A DNA stretch of 64,000 nucleotides from Geoanaerobacter pelophilus (GCF_018476885.1 NZ_JAHCVJ010000007.1:1-64000); one strand, 5' to 3'. Shown: positions 17,920 to 28,473, counted from the first letter of the stretch. The notes: a model not told the origin generated them from the sequence alone. Numbers and translations: made by a program.

Positions 17920-17948
17920 AATGGGCTTGACGGCCCATTTATTTTTTG
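17920..17948 (+). terminator. Terminator 2 between rpsO and pnp
   Basis: AATGGGC (17920-17926) with GCCCATT (17933-17939), a 6-base loop and a T-rich tail (TTATTTTTTG). It stands 10 bases after terminator 1. In E. coli the same gap holds a terminator and the RNase III site used in pnp autoregulation; a similar role here is inferred. Confidence 0.7.
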
Positions 17949-18035
17949 TTGGGGGCGTGGATAAAGCGGCTGGATGTGCGCATCAGCTTTTTTATCGACG
18001 GCCCCAACACCATCAAAGGATGAGGAGCTGTAATA

Positions 18036-20129
18036 ATGGAACATTCCGTACAGGCAGAACTTGGTGGCAGAACAGTCACCATTACCACCGGCAAGATGGC
18101 AAAACAGGCCAATGGCGCAGTTGTTGTCAGCTGTGGCGATACCATGGTGCTTGTTACTGCCGTTGCCGCAAAATCGGCCAAGGAAGGGCAGGATTTTTTC
18201 CCTCTGACCGTTAATTACCAAGAAAAGGCTTATGCCGGAGGCAAGATTCCCGGCGGTTTTTTCAAGCGTGAGGGACGCCCCTCAGACAATGAAACACTGA
18301 CCTGTCGCCTCATTGACCGGCCGATCCGCCCGCTTTTCCCGGAAAACTTTCTGAATGACACGCAGATCATGGCTACTGTTGTTTCCGCAGACAAAGACAA
18401 CGACCCCGGCATTCTTTCGATGATCGGCGCTTCCGCTGCTCTGGAGGTTTCTGACATCCCGTTTTTCGGACCGATTGCAGGAGTCAAGGTGGGGCGTGTC
18501 AATGGTGAATTCATTGCAAACCCCTCTGCTGAGCAGCTTGAGCAGAGCGATCTGGAAATAGTTGTTGCCGCGAGCAGGGATGCAATATGCATGGTTGAAG
18601 GTGGTGCTGCGGAAGTCTCCGAGGAGGTCATGTTGGAGGCGGTTTTCTTCGGCCAAGCATCCATCCAGAAAATTTTGGATGCGCAGACAGAGCTTCGCAC
18701 CAAGGCCGGCGTTTCTAAGAGGGAAATCCAGCCGGTTGTTGTTGATGAGGAGTTCAAGAGTCGTGTCAAGGAGTTGGCTTACGCTTCGATGAAAGAAGCT
18801 GTACGCATCAAGTCCAAGATGGACAGGCACAACCGCATCGATGCAATCAGAGACGAAGTAATTGCTGCATTATCTGAATCTTACGAGGGTCGTGAGAAGG
18901 CGATCAAGGGCTTTCTCGGAGATTTTGAGTACGAGCTGGTGCGTGAGCATATCATAAAAGATGGCGAGAGGATTGATGGTCGTGACACCAAGACGATTCG
19001 TCCGATCTCGACGGAAGTAAACCTGTTGCCGCGTGCTCATGGTTCTGCGCTCTTTACCCGGGGCGAGACCCAGGCTCTGGTTGCTGCCACCCTCGGTACC
19101 TCAATTGATGAGCAGCGGATCGATTCCCTGTACGGGGAAAGTAAAAAAAGGTTTATTCTGCACTACAATTTCCCTCCGTTTTCTGTCGGAGAGACAAGCT
19201 TTCGCCTTGCTCCCGGGCGCCGCGAGATCGGCCACGGGGCTTTGGCTGAACGCGCACTCGAAAGAGTAATTCCCAAGCATGATGACTTCCCTTACACGAT
19301 ACGGATTGTTTCCGATACTCTGGAAAGTAATGGGTCGTCTTCAATGGCAACTGTCTGCGGTGGCTCACTTTCCATGATGGATGCCGGCATACCCATCACC
19401 TCTCCGGTGGCAGGTATCGCCATGGGATTAATCAAAGAAGGTGAGGATGTTGCAATCCTGTCAGACATCCTTGGTGACGAAGATCATCTGGGAGATATGG
19501 ATTTCAAGGTTGCCGGAACTGCTAACGGTGTGACCGCCCTGCAGATGGATATCAAGATAACCGGTGTTACTAAAGAGATCATGAAGACTGCTCTTGCTCA
19601 GGCTCGCGAAGGGCGACTTCACATTCTCGGGAAAATGACGGAGAGCATCTCAACGCCTAGAACCGAACTGTCGGCTTATGCCCCCAGAATTACTACTATC
19701 TGGATCAAGAGCGACAAGATCAGGGACGTAATCGGTTCCGGCGGCAAGACAATCCGCAGCATAACCGAATCCACTGGCGTAACTATTGATATCGAAGATT
19801 CGGGCAAGATCAACATCGCAAGCAATGATAAAACCGCATGTGATAAAGCCATCCAGATGATCAGGGACCTGACGGCAGAAGCCGAAGAGGGTAAGCTTTA
19901 CATGGGGACGGTCAAGAAGGTTATGGATTTTGGCGCTTTTGTCGAAATTTTCCCAGGAACAGACGGACTGGTTCACATCTCTGAGCTTGACACGGAGAGG
20001 GTTAAAAATGTTACTGATGTCCTGAATGAAGGGGACAAAGTGCTGGTTAAATGCATAGGTATAGACAAACAGGGCAAAATCAAGCTCTCCCGCAAAGAGG
20101 CTCTTGGCGCATCATTGGGCGAAAGCTGA
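18036..20129 (+). CDS. pnp: Polyribonucleotide nucleotidyltransferase (PNPase)
   Basis: 697 residues, a normal length. PNPase degrades RNA 3' to 5' with phosphate, often within the degradosome. Two RNase PH-like halves are joined by a helical domain. The active half has [11 protein letters not shown] and [12 protein letters not shown]. The KH domain ([19 protein letters not shown]) and S1 domain ([20 protein letters not shown]) close the chain. Ribosome site GAGGAG. It follows rpsO and ends at its own terminator. Confidence 0.97.
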   Translation: MEHSVQAELGGRTVTITTGKMAKQANGAVVVSCGDTMVLVTAVAAKSAKEGQDFFPLTVNYQEKAYAGGKIPGGFFKREGRPSDNETLTCRLIDRPIRPLFPENFLNDTQIMATVVSADKDNDPGILSMIGASAALEVSDIPFFGPIAGVKVGRVNGEFIANPSAEQLEQSDLEIVVAASRDAICMVEGGAAEVSEEVMLEAVFFGQASIQKILDAQTELRTKAGVSKREIQPVVVDEEFKSRVKELAYASMKEAVRIKSKMDRHNRIDAIRDEVIAALSESYEGREKAIKGFLGDFEYELVREHIIKDGERIDGRDTKTIRPISTEVNLLPRAHGSALFTRGETQALVAATLGTSIDEQRIDSLYGESKKRFILHYNFPPFSVGETSFRLAPGRREIGHGALAERALERVIPKHDDFPYTIRIVSDTLESNGSSSMATVCGGSLSMMDAGIPITSPVAGIAMGLIKEGEDVAILSDILGDEDHLGDMDFKVAGTANGVTALQMDIKITGVTKEIMKTALAQAREGRLHILGKMTESISTPRTELSAYAPRITTIWIKSDKIRDVIGSGGKTIRSITESTGVTIDIEDSGKINIASNDKTACDKAIQMIRDLTAEAEEGKLYMGTVKKVMDFGAFVEIFPGTDGLVHISELDTERVKNVTDVLNEGDKVLVKCIGIDKQGKIKLSRKEALGASLGES

Positions 20130-20155
20130 TCTATTTAAAGCGGTCTTGCAATCTG

Positions 20156-20195
20156 AATTGGGTGGTCTGACGTATTTGACCACCCAATTTTTTTG
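20156..20195 (+). terminator. Rho-independent terminator of pnp
   Basis: A perfect 12-bp stem (20156-20167 with 20178-20189), a 10-base loop and a run of T. It ends the long rimP-to-pnp gene series. Confidence 0.93.
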
Positions 20196-20241
20196 TCTTT
20201 AATGTTCTAGTGTGTGGGCTGGCAATTTAAGAGATTCAGGG

Positions 20242-20247
20242 TATAGT
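20242..20247 (+). promoter_or_regulatory. Possible -10 box just before the M16 peptidase
   Basis: TATAGT ends 7 bases before the ATG at 20255, after the pnp terminator. No Shine-Dalgarno sequence is present between, so a leaderless mRNA is possible. The -35 (TGGCAA, 16-base spacer) is weak. Confidence 0.35.
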
Positions 20248-20254
20248 TTTCGAC

Positions 20255-21511
20255 ATGGTAAATAAATCAATTTTAGATAACGGTATCAGGGTTGTTACTG
20301 AAAAAATTCCTTCGGTACATTCAGTTTCCATAGGCATATGGGTAACCAGCGGTTCACGTCATGAATCAGTTGAGAAGAACGGTGTGACGCATTTCATCGA
20401 GCATCTCATGTTCAAAGGGACGCCAACGCGTTCTGCTCTTGATATTGCACGGGAAATCGACGCTGTGGGCGGAGTGCTTAATGCTTTTACCGGACGTGAG
20501 TATGTCTGCTACTACGCCAAGGTTCTCAGTACCCATCTTACTATGGCGGTCAATCTCCTGGCAGATATCTTCCTGAACTCCAAGTTCGACAGTGAAGAAA
20601 TAGAGAAGGAAAGAAAGGTTATCCTCCAGGAGATCAACATGCTGGAGGACACGCCTGACGATTTCATCCACGATCTTTATTGCCAGAATTTCTGGAAGGA
20701 ACATCCGCTCGGTCGCCCGATAGTCGGTACCGAAGAGAGCGTGGAGTCGCTTACCCGGGATTTTCTGCTGGATCACAAGAGTGACACTTATTGCGCCGAT
20801 AATATTATCATCGCTGCCGCAGGCAATGTTGATCATGAAGACCTGATCCGTCTGGTCTCGGTGCTTTTCAAAAATCTTGTTCCCGGCAAGCCGGTTGCAG
20901 AGACCCTGCATCCTTTACACGGGAATGGCGTGCTTCATTTTGAAAAAGAACTGGAGCAGCTCCATCTTTGTCTTGGCACCAAGGCGCTTCCGCAGAACCA
21001 CGCACGGCGCTATGAGTCGTATATCCTCAACGCAGTGCTTGGTGGCAGCATGAGTTCGCGCCTTTTTCAGGAGGTCAGGGAAAAGCAGGGGTTGGCGTAT
21101 TCCATTTATTCGTACGTTGCTTCTCATTCGGACAGCGGCTCTCTTGTCGTTTATGCCGGAACCAGTCAGGAGCGTATGGATGAGGTCGTTGAAATAATTC
21201 TTCGTGAAATGCATCGTCTCAAGGTAGACCCCCTTACCAGGGATGAACTCTCTGCTGCCAAGGAGCAGTTGAAAGGGAATATTCTCCTTTCTCTGGAAAG
21301 TAGTGACAATCGGATGTCCAAGCTGGCCAAAAATGAAGTGTATTTTGGCAAATACCAGTCCCTTAAGGATATTATGAACAGCTTTGATCAAGTTACTGCA
21401 GAGACTGTCCAGGAACTATCCTGTGAGCTTTTTTCCGCAAGCTCGTTGAATCTGGTTCTTTTGGGGAAGTCTGGTTTGGCCCTGCCCACTGTATCATCTC
21501 TCATCTTATAA
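20255..21511 (+). CDS. M16 family zinc peptidase, processing-peptidase-like
   Basis: 418 residues. The inverted zinc motif HFIEH (near residue 47) and the downstream glutamate in [15 protein letters not shown] mark an active M16 (pitrilysin/MPP-like) enzyme. The second domain with [19 protein letters not shown] is the typical partner half. Bacterial members of this size degrade or process peptides in the cytoplasm; the substrate is unknown. Genes for such proteins often follow pnp in bacteria, as here, with dut 13 bases downstream. No clear ribosome binding site. Confidence 0.9.
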   Translation: MVNKSILDNGIRVVTEKIPSVHSVSIGIWVTSGSRHESVEKNGVTHFIEHLMFKGTPTRSALDIAREIDAVGGVLNAFTGREYVCYYAKVLSTHLTMAVNLLADIFLNSKFDSEEIEKERKVILQEINMLEDTPDDFIHDLYCQNFWKEHPLGRPIVGTEESVESLTRDFLLDHKSDTYCADNIIIAAAGNVDHEDLIRLVSVLFKNLVPGKPVAETLHPLHGNGVLHFEKELEQLHLCLGTKALPQNHARRYESYILNAVLGGSMSSRLFQEVREKQGLAYSIYSYVASHSDSGSLVVYAGTSQERMDEVVEIILREMHRLKVDPLTRDELSAAKEQLKGNILLSLESSDNRMSKLAKNEVYFGKYQSLKDIMNSFDQVTAETVQELSCELFSASSLNLVLLGKSGLALPTVSSLIL

Positions 21512-21524
21512 CCTTGGATATTTC

Positions 21525-21974
21525 ATGAAACCGGTAACTGTTCTCATAAAGAGGATCCACTCTCAGTCAACGACCCCTTTGCCAGTATATATGACCAGCC
21601 ATTCTGCCGGGATGGATCTGTATGCCGAATTGGCCGAAGATTTGGTATTGTCACCGGGGGCACGGATGCTTGTCCCTACAGGAATAGCAGTTGCGCTCCC
21701 CGATGGCTATGAAGCGCAAATACGGCCCAGGAGCGGTCTGGCTTTAAAGTATGGGATAACCATGTTGAACTCACCCGGCACCATTGATGCTGATTATCGA
21801 GGTGAAATTGGGGTTATCCTGATAAACCACGGAGACGCACCTTTTGTTGTGAGTGATGGCGAAAGAATTGCGCAGATGGTTGTGGCGCCGGTGGTACAGG
21901 CAAAGCTGGTTGAAGTTGATGAACTGGATGAGACAACGAGAGGTAGCGGTGGATTTGGGCACACTGGTCGGTAA
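21525..21974 (+). CDS. dut: Deoxyuridine 5'-triphosphate nucleotidohydrolase
   Basis: 149 residues, the normal trimeric dUTPase size. It hydrolyses dUTP to dUMP, keeping uracil out of DNA and feeding thymidylate synthesis. The five motifs are seen: [42 protein letters not shown]-like ([14 protein letters not shown]) and the C-terminal [11 protein letters not shown] that closes over the nucleotide. It follows the M16 gene after 13 bases and has no strong ribosome site, so translation may be coupled. Confidence 0.95.
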   Translation: MKPVTVLIKRIHSQSTTPLPVYMTSHSAGMDLYAELAEDLVLSPGARMLVPTGIAVALPDGYEAQIRPRSGLALKYGITMLNSPGTIDADYRGEIGVILINHGDAPFVVSDGERIAQMVVAPVVQAKLVEVDELDETTRGSGGFGHTGR

Positions 21975-22046
21975 CCGTTTAATGGCAGGTGCACTGCTAT
22001 CAACATCTTCCGATAGTTTTTGGTATTCATATTCCTGGAGGGTTGC

Positions 22047-23150
22047 TTGAGAGATCCACGCATAAATCAGCTTGCAGAAGTGCTTGTTAACTATTCAACC
22101 CGGGTGAAGAAGGGTGATATCGTTCTTATTTCCGCTTCTGGCTTTGAGGCAGCGCCGCTGGTCAAGGAATTGTACGCGCTTTGTCTCAAGAAAGGGGCGA
22201 AATATGTCGAGTATGACTTTAGCTTACCTGAGGTAAATAGGCTATTTTACAATACTGCTTCCAAGGAACAGGTTTCTTGGTTTCCGCAACACAAGCTGGA
22301 TTTCATGAAGCAGGTAACGGTCTTTATCGCCATATCTGCTGCCGATAATTCAATGGTTATGGCCAATGCCAACCAAGCCAATATGATTGCATATTCCCGA
22401 TTATTGCGACCGATTCAGGATTGGCGGGTGAAGCATACCCGGTGGGTGGTCACGCGTTATCCTACGCATGGCGGGGCGCAGGAAGCGAAGATGAGTCTTG
22501 AGGAATATGAGGATTATGTTTTTTCCGCATGCTGTATTGACTGGGCAGCAGAATCCCGAAAGCAGGATAAGCTGAAAAAGTTGATGGACAAGGCCGACCG
22601 GGTAAGGATTAAAGCTTCGGACACTGATTTGAATTTCAGTATCGGAGGGCTTCCCGGGATCAAGTGCGACGGCAGGTTCAATATTCCTGACGGTGAGGTG
22701 TTTACTGCTCCGGTCAGGGACTCGGTTGAGGGGTATATTACCTATAACTGTCCGACCATCTACCAGGGTAAGGAATTCTGCGGGATCCGCCTGGAATTTA
22801 AAAAAGGCCGGATCATCAAGGCAGAATGCACCGGGATGAATGAAGAGCTAAACAAAATTCTGGATTCAGATGAGGGTGCTCGCTATATCGGCGAATTTGC
22901 CATTGGGGTCAATCCCGGGATTCGCAGGCCGATGCGCAATATCCTGTTTGACGAAAAGATATTCGGCTCCATTCATTTTACCCCCGGACAGTGTTATGAT
23001 GAGTGTGACAACGGCAATAAATCCGCTGTTCACTGGGACATGGTCAAACTCCTTTCCGGGGATGGAGAGATCTGGTTTGACAATAAACTGATCCAGAAAG
23101 ACGGGCTTTTTGTGCCGAAAGAGCTGTCATGTCTGAACCCGGAAGACTGA
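22047..23150 (+). CDS. M29 family aminopeptidase
   Basis: 367 residues from the TTG at 22047. This start is chosen because GGAGGG lies 5 bases before it and RDPRINQLAEVLVNYS matches the usual family N-terminus; the ATG at 22020 would put this site inside the gene. M29 enzymes are cytoplasmic metal-dependent aminopeptidases (AmpS/PepS, aminopeptidase T). Conserved features include NIPDGEVFTAPV, the metal-site stretch NPGIRRPMRNILFDEKIFG and NKSAVHWDMV. It is followed after one base by the Sua5/YciO-like gene. Confidence 0.88.
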   Translation: MRDPRINQLAEVLVNYSTRVKKGDIVLISASGFEAAPLVKELYALCLKKGAKYVEYDFSLPEVNRLFYNTASKEQVSWFPQHKLDFMKQVTVFIAISAADNSMVMANANQANMIAYSRLLRPIQDWRVKHTRWVVTRYPTHGGAQEAKMSLEEYEDYVFSACCIDWAAESRKQDKLKKLMDKADRVRIKASDTDLNFSIGGLPGIKCDGRFNIPDGEVFTAPVRDSVEGYITYNCPTIYQGKEFCGIRLEFKKGRIIKAECTGMNEELNKILDSDEGARYIGEFAIGVNPGIRRPMRNILFDEKIFGSIHFTPGQCYDECDNGNKSAVHWDMVKLLSGDGEIWFDNKLIQKDGLFVPKELSCLNPED

Positions 23151-23151
23151 A

Positions 23152-23760
23152 ATGCTGCTTGCCATAAACCACGAAAATCCGCAACCACGCCTTATTGAGC
23201 GCGTTGCTGCCACTCTGGAAAAGGGCGGGATCATCGCCTATCCGACAGACACGACCTATGGGATTGGCTGCAGCATTTTCAATAAACGTGGCATTGAGCG
23301 CATTTACCAGCTTAAGCAACGTGAAAAGAAAAAACCTTTTTCCTTTATCTGTGCTGATCTTTCCGAGGTGGCGCGCTATGCCAAGGTCAGTAACTATGCG
23401 TTTAAGGTTATGAAAAGACTCCTCCCCGGTCCTTACACTTTTGTCCTGGATGCGGGGAGTGTTGTTCCGGATCTGCTGTTAACAAGGCAGAAGACGGTTG
23501 GTATCCGCATTCCTGACAACAGGATTTGCCTGGAAATTGTCAAACGGCTGGCACATCCCATTATTACCACAAGCGCCAACCGTTCAGGTGAAGACCCAAT
23601 AGGTGATCCTCAGCAAATAGTCGACGAGATGGGCAACGATCTAGACATCATTATCGACGGGGGTCTCCTGCCTGCAGATGTAAGCTCAGTGGTGAGTCTT
23701 ATCGGCAATCAACCTGAGGTGCTCAGGGTTGGAGTCGGTGATGTTGGTTGGTGCAGCTAA
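23152..23760 (+). CDS. Sua5/YciO/YrdC family protein (threonylcarbamoyl-AMP synthase-like)
   Basis: 202 residues. The core KGGIIAYPTDTTYGIGC, YQLKQREKKKPFSFIC and TTSANRSGEDP are signature stretches of the YrdC fold, which makes threonylcarbamoyl-AMP for the t6A37 tRNA modification. The length and KQREKKKPF variant point to the YciO-like branch, whose activity is less certain than that of TsaC/Sua5. It lies one base after the M29 peptidase stop. Confidence 0.88.
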   Translation: MLLAINHENPQPRLIERVAATLEKGGIIAYPTDTTYGIGCSIFNKRGIERIYQLKQREKKKPFSFICADLSEVARYAKVSNYAFKVMKRLLPGPYTFVLDAGSVVPDLLLTRQKTVGIRIPDNRICLEIVKRLAHPIITTSANRSGEDPIGDPQQIVDEMGNDLDIIIDGGLLPADVSSVVSLIGNQPEVLRVGVGDVGWCS

Positions 23761-23873
23761 CATATCAGCAGATCCGGACATATCGATTCTCAGCTATCTT
23801 CATTAATCCTTGCATTTTCATTATTGATGCGGTATGAGAAAGTCCTGGTCAATTCGGGTTGGCGCAAAAATCC

Positions 23874-23901
23874 TTGACAACCTTTTCTGTATCACTATAC
23901 T
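23874..23901 (+). promoter_or_regulatory. Promoter of the DUF177-rpmF-plsX-fab operon
   Basis: TTGACA (23874-23879), 16-base spacer and TATACT (23896-23901). A near-consensus sigma-70 promoter giving a leader of about 25 bases before the GTG at 23935. The preceding 23761-23873 stretch shows no gene or hairpin. Confidence 0.82.
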
Positions 23902-23934
23902 GAAAAGCTTTGAACGCCAAGGGACAGGTGCCAA

Positions 23935-24474
23935 GTGATCATCCGCGTTAACGACATAACCGACAAGGTGCGTCGCATAACTGCTGTCGAGGAAATAGCC
24001 GAGCACCCCGTACTCAAGGCGCTACAGGATGATGGTGAATGCACTTTTCGTTCGCCGCTGTCGCTTGAGTTCTCGATAGTCAGAGAGTACGACCATATTC
24101 GCGTTGAAGGGGTTGTGTCAGTAAACGTAACACTGGCCTGCTCCAGGTGCCTCGCTGCTTACGAAACTGGATTGAAGTCAGAGTTTACGATTTTCTACTC
24201 CAAGTCCAAAGACCGGTTCACTCCTGATGAAGAGGTGGAACTGGGTGAAAAAGAACTTGTGTCGGCATATTACGAAGGTGACGAGATTGATGTTGCACCT
24301 GAAATCGCTGATCATGTATTGATAGAGCTTCCGCTCAAACCGCTGTGCACAACCAGCTGCCAAGGGCTTTGTTCGACCTGCGGGGCAGATCTTAATACAA
24401 CAACTTGTAGATGCTCAGAAACAAGCACTGGTTTTGCGTTTAGTGCATTGAAGAATTTCAAGGTGGAAAGATAA
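23935..24474 (+). CDS. DUF177 (YceD) family protein
   Basis: 179 residues from a GTG. It has CSRCLAAYE in the middle and a cysteine group near the C-terminus (CTTSCQGLCSTCGADLN, later CRC) typical of DUF177, probably a metal site. In bacteria and plastids this family sits before rpmF and has been linked to 23S rRNA maturation; the exact role is not settled. It is the first gene after a strong promoter, with rpmF 18 bases downstream. Confidence 0.88.
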   Translation: MIIRVNDITDKVRRITAVEEIAEHPVLKALQDDGECTFRSPLSLEFSIVREYDHIRVEGVVSVNVTLACSRCLAAYETGLKSEFTIFYSKSKDRFTPDEEVELGEKELVSAYYEGDEIDVAPEIADHVLIELPLKPLCTTSCQGLCSTCGADLNTTTCRCSETSTGFAFSALKNFKVER

Positions 24475-24492
24475 CAAAAGGAGAGCATAAAT

Positions 24493-24675
24493 ATGGCAGT
24501 ACCCAAGAAAAAGACATCCAAATCACGCAAGAATATGAGACGTGCCCACGATTTTCTTACCGCTCCGGCTACATCTGTTTGCCCTCAGTGCAAGTCGCCA
24601 AAGATGCCGCACAGGGTATGCCCTTCATGCGGGACTTATAAAGGGAAAGAAATCCTGAAGACCGAAGACCTCTAA
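24493..24675 (+). CDS. rpmF: 50S ribosomal protein L32
   Basis: 60 residues. The start [19 protein letters not shown] is standard for L32. Four cysteines in [17 protein letters not shown] form the zinc ribbon of the C+ type, so the protein needs zinc. Ribosome site AAAGGAG. Its place between DUF177 and plsX is conserved in many bacteria. Confidence 0.97.
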   Translation: MAVPKKKTSKSRKNMRRAHDFLTAPATSVCPQCKSPKMPHRVCPSCGTYKGKEILKTEDL

Positions 24676-24711
24676 ATCTGATCACACTGCCACCCTGACT
24701 GGTTATTTGCT

Positions 24712-25752
24712 ATGAGAGTTGCTATAGATGCGATGGGGGGAGACAACGCTCCTGGTGTCGAGGTGGAGGGTGCTGTCAATGCCGCTCGCGAATTCGGTAT
24801 TCCGGTAACCCTTGTTGGTGACGAAGACCGGATACGTGCGGAACTGGCTCATTATGACTCCACGGGACTTGATATACAGATCAAGCATGCCAGTGAAGTT
24901 GTCGGGATGCATGATTCCCCTTCTGATGCAATACGAAAGAAAAAAGACTCGTCCATACGCGTTGCCTTTGAACTGGTAAAGAGCGGGGATGCCGAAGCTG
25001 TGGTCAGTGCCGGAAACTCCGGAGCGACCATGGCAGCAGGCATGTTTGTGCTCAAACGGATCAAAGGCATCGAGCGTCCTGCTATTGCGCAGATATTCCC
25101 AACGCTCAAGGGGAAGACCCTTGTCCTTGATGTCGGAGGGAATGTCGACTGCAAACCTGTTCATCTTGTTCACTTTGCCATAATGGGCTCGGTGTATGCC
25201 CGTTCTATCATGGGGATCGAAACCCCGCGCATAGGTCTTCTTTCGAATGGGGAAGAGGAGAGCAAAGGTAACGAATTGACGCGCGAGACCAACGCTTTTC
25301 TGAAAGATGCGCCAATTAGTTATGCCGGGTATATCGAGGGACGGGATATTTTTGCCGGAGCTGTTGATGTCGTTGTTTGCGACGGCTTTGTCGGCAATGT
25401 CGTGTTGAAACTTTCTGAGGGGCTTTCAGAAGCTGTGGGCAAGATGCTCAAAGAAGAGATCCTGAAAAGCTTTCTTCCTAAAATTGGCTTTCTTCTTGCC
25501 CGTCCGGCATTCCAGCGTTTCATGAAAAAAGTCGATTACGCCGAATACGGCGGTGCCCCGCTTTTGGGTATTGATGGTGTTGGCATGATCTGCCACGGTG
25601 GCTCAAACACCAAAGCCATCAAAAATGCCATTAAGTTTGCTCACGAGTATGCCCAGCGGGGAGTTAACCAGAAGATGGCGGAAAAGCTCCAGGAGAATTT
25701 TGCGCGGTCAACTCAGCCGGAGGGGCTTAACAAGGAAACTGCAATCAGCTGA
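24712..25752 (+). CDS. plsX: Phosphate acyltransferase PlsX
   Basis: 346 residues. PlsX makes acyl-phosphate from acyl-ACP for the PlsY step of phospholipid synthesis. The N-terminal [19 protein letters not shown] is diagnostic, and [12 protein letters not shown] and [16 protein letters not shown] are conserved. It is followed by fabH after 16 bases and forms the head of the fatty acid gene set. Confidence 0.96.
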   Translation: MRVAIDAMGGDNAPGVEVEGAVNAAREFGIPVTLVGDEDRIRAELAHYDSTGLDIQIKHASEVVGMHDSPSDAIRKKKDSSIRVAFELVKSGDAEAVVSAGNSGATMAAGMFVLKRIKGIERPAIAQIFPTLKGKTLVLDVGGNVDCKPVHLVHFAIMGSVYARSIMGIETPRIGLLSNGEEESKGNELTRETNAFLKDAPISYAGYIEGRDIFAGAVDVVVCDGFVGNVVLKLSEGLSEAVGKMLKEEILKSFLPKIGFLLARPAFQRFMKKVDYAEYGGAPLLGIDGVGMICHGGSNTKAIKNAIKFAHEYAQRGVNQKMAEKLQENFARSTQPEGLNKETAIS

Positions 25753-25768
25753 GGTATTGGGGGAACTG

Positions 25769-26749
25769 ATGTTACGGCCAGTAATCCTGGGAACCGGTTG
25801 TGCAGTGCCGGCTAAAATACTTACAAATGCCGATCTAGAGCGTATGGTGGACACCACCGACGAATGGATTACGTCTAGGACCGGTATAGCTGAACGTCAC
25901 ATTGCCTCTTCTGGTGAATATACCTCTACTTTCGCAACAAAGGCTGCAGAACTGGCGCTGGAAAAAGCCGGTGTTACGGCAGATGAAATAGAACTGATAG
26001 TCGTTGCTACTGTAACCCCTGATTTTCCGTTTCCGTCAACCGCATGCCTTGTTCAGAACAATATCAAAGCCTCTCGCGCCGCCGCGTTTGATATCTCAGC
26101 AGCCTGTTCCGGTTTTCTCTACGGGCTATCGCTTGTTGAGAAGATGATAATTACCGGAAGCATCAGTAAGGCCTTGGTGATCGGGGCTGAAGTTCTTTCC
26201 CGGGTAGTGGACTGGAGTGATCGTAATACCTGTTGTCTCTTCGGTGATGGTGCCGGTGCGGTAGTTCTCGGTACATCTCAATCAGGGAATGGTATTCTTT
26301 CCACCCACATCCACAGCGATGGCAGTTACTGGGACCTCCTGTTTCAGCCAGGGATTGGCAACAGAAACCCAGCCTCAAAGAAAGCGCTGGAAGAGCGGCT
26401 CATGTTCCTGCAGATGCAGGGAAACGAAGTGTTCAAGCTTGCTGTGAGGGCAATGGAAGACGCCGCCCACGAAGCGCTTGATGCAAACGATCTTAAGCTA
26501 GACGATATCGATCTTTTTATCCCTCATCAGGCTAACCGCCGGATAATTGATGCAATCGGCAAACGTCTCGGTATCAATAACGACAGGATCTTCGTCAACC
26601 TCCATAAATACGGGAACACCTCAGCGGCCTCCATTCCGATTGCCCTTGATGAAGCAAACCGCAGCGGAAGAATCCAGCCAGGGAATCTACTGCTCCTTGA
26701 TTCCTTTGGTGGTGGGTTGACCTGGGCATCCACCCTGATCCGCTGGTAA
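25769..26749 (+). CDS. fabH: 3-oxoacyl-ACP synthase III
   Basis: 326 residues from the ATG at 25769; an upstream in-frame ATG at 25598 lies inside plsX and gives no family similarity. FabH condenses an acyl-CoA with malonyl-ACP to start each fatty acid. The catalytic triad is visible: Cys in DISAACSGFLYG, His in IPHQANRRI and Asn in YGNTSAASIPIAL. Confidence 0.96.
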   Translation: MLRPVILGTGCAVPAKILTNADLERMVDTTDEWITSRTGIAERHIASSGEYTSTFATKAAELALEKAGVTADEIELIVVATVTPDFPFPSTACLVQNNIKASRAAAFDISAACSGFLYGLSLVEKMIITGSISKALVIGAEVLSRVVDWSDRNTCCLFGDGAGAVVLGTSQSGNGILSTHIHSDGSYWDLLFQPGIGNRNPASKKALEERLMFLQMQGNEVFKLAVRAMEDAAHEALDANDLKLDDIDLFIPHQANRRIIDAIGKRLGINNDRIFVNLHKYGNTSAASIPIALDEANRSGRIQPGNLLLLDSFGGGLTWASTLIRW

Positions 26750-26778
26750 TTTATACTAATTCTTTCCACGGAGTTAAA

Positions 26779-27699
26779 ATGTCTAAACGCGCTTTTATTT
26801 TCCCAGGCCAAGGTTCCCAGTTTGCAGGGATGGGTAAAGATCTGGCTCAAAATTTCAAAATTGCGCAGGATGTTTTCAGTGAAGCCGATGACGCCCTGGG
26901 ATTCAAACTTTCGGAGTTATGTTTTAACGGTCCGGATGAGGACCTCAAGCTGACTACCAATACTCAGCCAGCGATACTGACGGTCAGCATTGCCGCTTTG
27001 CGCGTCCTGCAGGCTGAAAAGGGGCTTCAGGCTGACTATTTTGCCGGTCATTCTTTAGGTGAGTATTCTGCCTTGGTTGCATCAGGAGCGCTGGCATTCT
27101 CCGATGCCGTGAAAACAGTCAGATCCCGTGGTGCTTTTATGCAGGAGGCTGTTCCTGTAGGCACCGGGGCTATGGCCGCTATTCTAGGCGTTGAGCCGAC
27201 AATCATTGCCGAGATTTGCACTGAAGCCGCACAAGGAGAGGTTGTTTCTCCGGCTAATTTCAATTCTCCTGGCCAGGTTGTCATTGCAGGTCATTCTTCA
27301 GCTGTGAACCGGGCCATTGAAATTGCAAAAGGGAGAGGCTTCCGTAAAGCGATGCTGCTGCCGGTAAGCGCCCCATTCCATTGCTCTCTTATGGTGCCGG
27401 CAGGGGAAAGGCTGGCAGCAGTCCTGGCCGAGGTGACAGTGAACGGCCTTTCATCGCCTGTTGTAACCAATGTGGAGGCACAGCCGAATCAGGACTCATC
27501 ACGGGTAAGTGAGCTGCTGGTCAAGCAGGTAAGCGCCCCTGTCCGCTGGGAAGATTCCATCCTGTGCATGGTTGGATCCGGGGTTTCCTCATTTCTGGAA
27601 ATCGGACCAGGCAAGGTTCTGTCCGGCTTGGTCAAAAGAATCAGTAAAGAATCCTCAACAGCAAATATTGAGGATGTCGCCTCATTGCAGGCACTTTAG
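26779..27699 (+). CDS. fabD: Malonyl-CoA-ACP transacylase
   Basis: 306 residues. FabD loads malonyl groups onto ACP. FPGQGSQFAGMGKDL opens the chain, the nucleophile serine is in GHSLGEYSAL, the substrate arginine in TVRSRGAFMQEAV and the partner histidine in PVSAPFHCSLM. Preceded by fabH and followed by fabG. Confidence 0.96.
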   Translation: MSKRAFIFPGQGSQFAGMGKDLAQNFKIAQDVFSEADDALGFKLSELCFNGPDEDLKLTTNTQPAILTVSIAALRVLQAEKGLQADYFAGHSLGEYSALVASGALAFSDAVKTVRSRGAFMQEAVPVGTGAMAAILGVEPTIIAEICTEAAQGEVVSPANFNSPGQVVIAGHSSAVNRAIEIAKGRGFRKAMLLPVSAPFHCSLMVPAGERLAAVLAEVTVNGLSSPVVTNVEAQPNQDSSRVSELLVKQVSAPVRWEDSILCMVGSGVSSFLEIGPGKVLSGLVKRISKESSTANIEDVASLQAL

Positions 27700-27735
27700 T
27701 CGTCATTTTAAGTCTAGTTGAAAAGGAGCTATGCA

Positions 27736-28473
27736 ATGCCAAATGGAAAGATAGCCTTAATCACCGGTGCATCCCGTGGTATTGGCCGTAGCATCTCACT
27801 GGCACTTGCTGCACAGGGAGCGAAGATCGTTGCGGTAGATCTTGACCTTGCCGCAACCGAGGTCGTGGTCGAGGAGCTTAAGCAGCTGGGGGCGGAAGCT
27901 ATTGCAGTCCAGGGTAACGTTACCGTTGCTGAGGATGCCGAAAAAATGGTTGACGCTGCAGTAGCGAAATTCGGTCGTGTTGACATTCTTGTCAACAATG
28001 CTGGAATCACCCGTGACGGGCTTCTCCTCAGGATGAAGGACGAGGATTGGGACGCGGTGCTGACCGTAAACCTTAAAGGTGCATTCCTTTGCACCAGAGC
28101 GGTATCAAAAGTCATGACCAAGCAGCGTTCCGGCAGAATAATCAATATTGCGTCCATTGTCGGCCAGATGGGTAATGCCGGTCAGGCCAACTATTGCGCC
28201 AGCAAGGCCGGGCTAATCGGTCTCACTAAATCCAATGCCCGTGAGCTGGCAAAGAGAAACATCACAGTAAATGCCGTTGCCCCTGGTTTTATCGCAACAG
28301 CGATGACTGATGCCCTTTCCGAAAAGGTCCGCGGGGAACTGACGGCCCAGATACCTTTGGAGCGTCTCGGATCGCCTGAAGATATTGCAAATGCGGTAGT
28401 ATTCCTTGCTGCAGAGAATTCAGGGTATATTACCGGTCAGGTTATTGCTGTCAACGGCGGGATGTACATGTAA
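27736..28473 (+). CDS. fabG: 3-oxoacyl-ACP reductase
   Basis: 245 residues from the ATG at 27736, which has AGGAG 8 bases upstream; the longer reading uses a TTG at 27718 and includes that site. FabG reduces 3-oxoacyl-ACP with NADPH. The short-chain dehydrogenase marks are GASRGIGRS, NNAGITRD and the catalytic S-Y-x3-K group (IASIVGQMGNAGQANYCASKA). The C-terminus ITGQVIAVNGGMYM is typical of FabG. Confidence 0.96.
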   Translation: MPNGKIALITGASRGIGRSISLALAAQGAKIVAVDLDLAATEVVVEELKQLGAEAIAVQGNVTVAEDAEKMVDAAVAKFGRVDILVNNAGITRDGLLLRMKDEDWDAVLTVNLKGAFLCTRAVSKVMTKQRSGRIINIASIVGQMGNAGQANYCASKAGLIGLTKSNARELAKRNITVNAVAPGFIATAMTDALSEKVRGELTAQIPLERLGSPEDIANAVVFLAAENSGYITGQVIAVNGGMYM

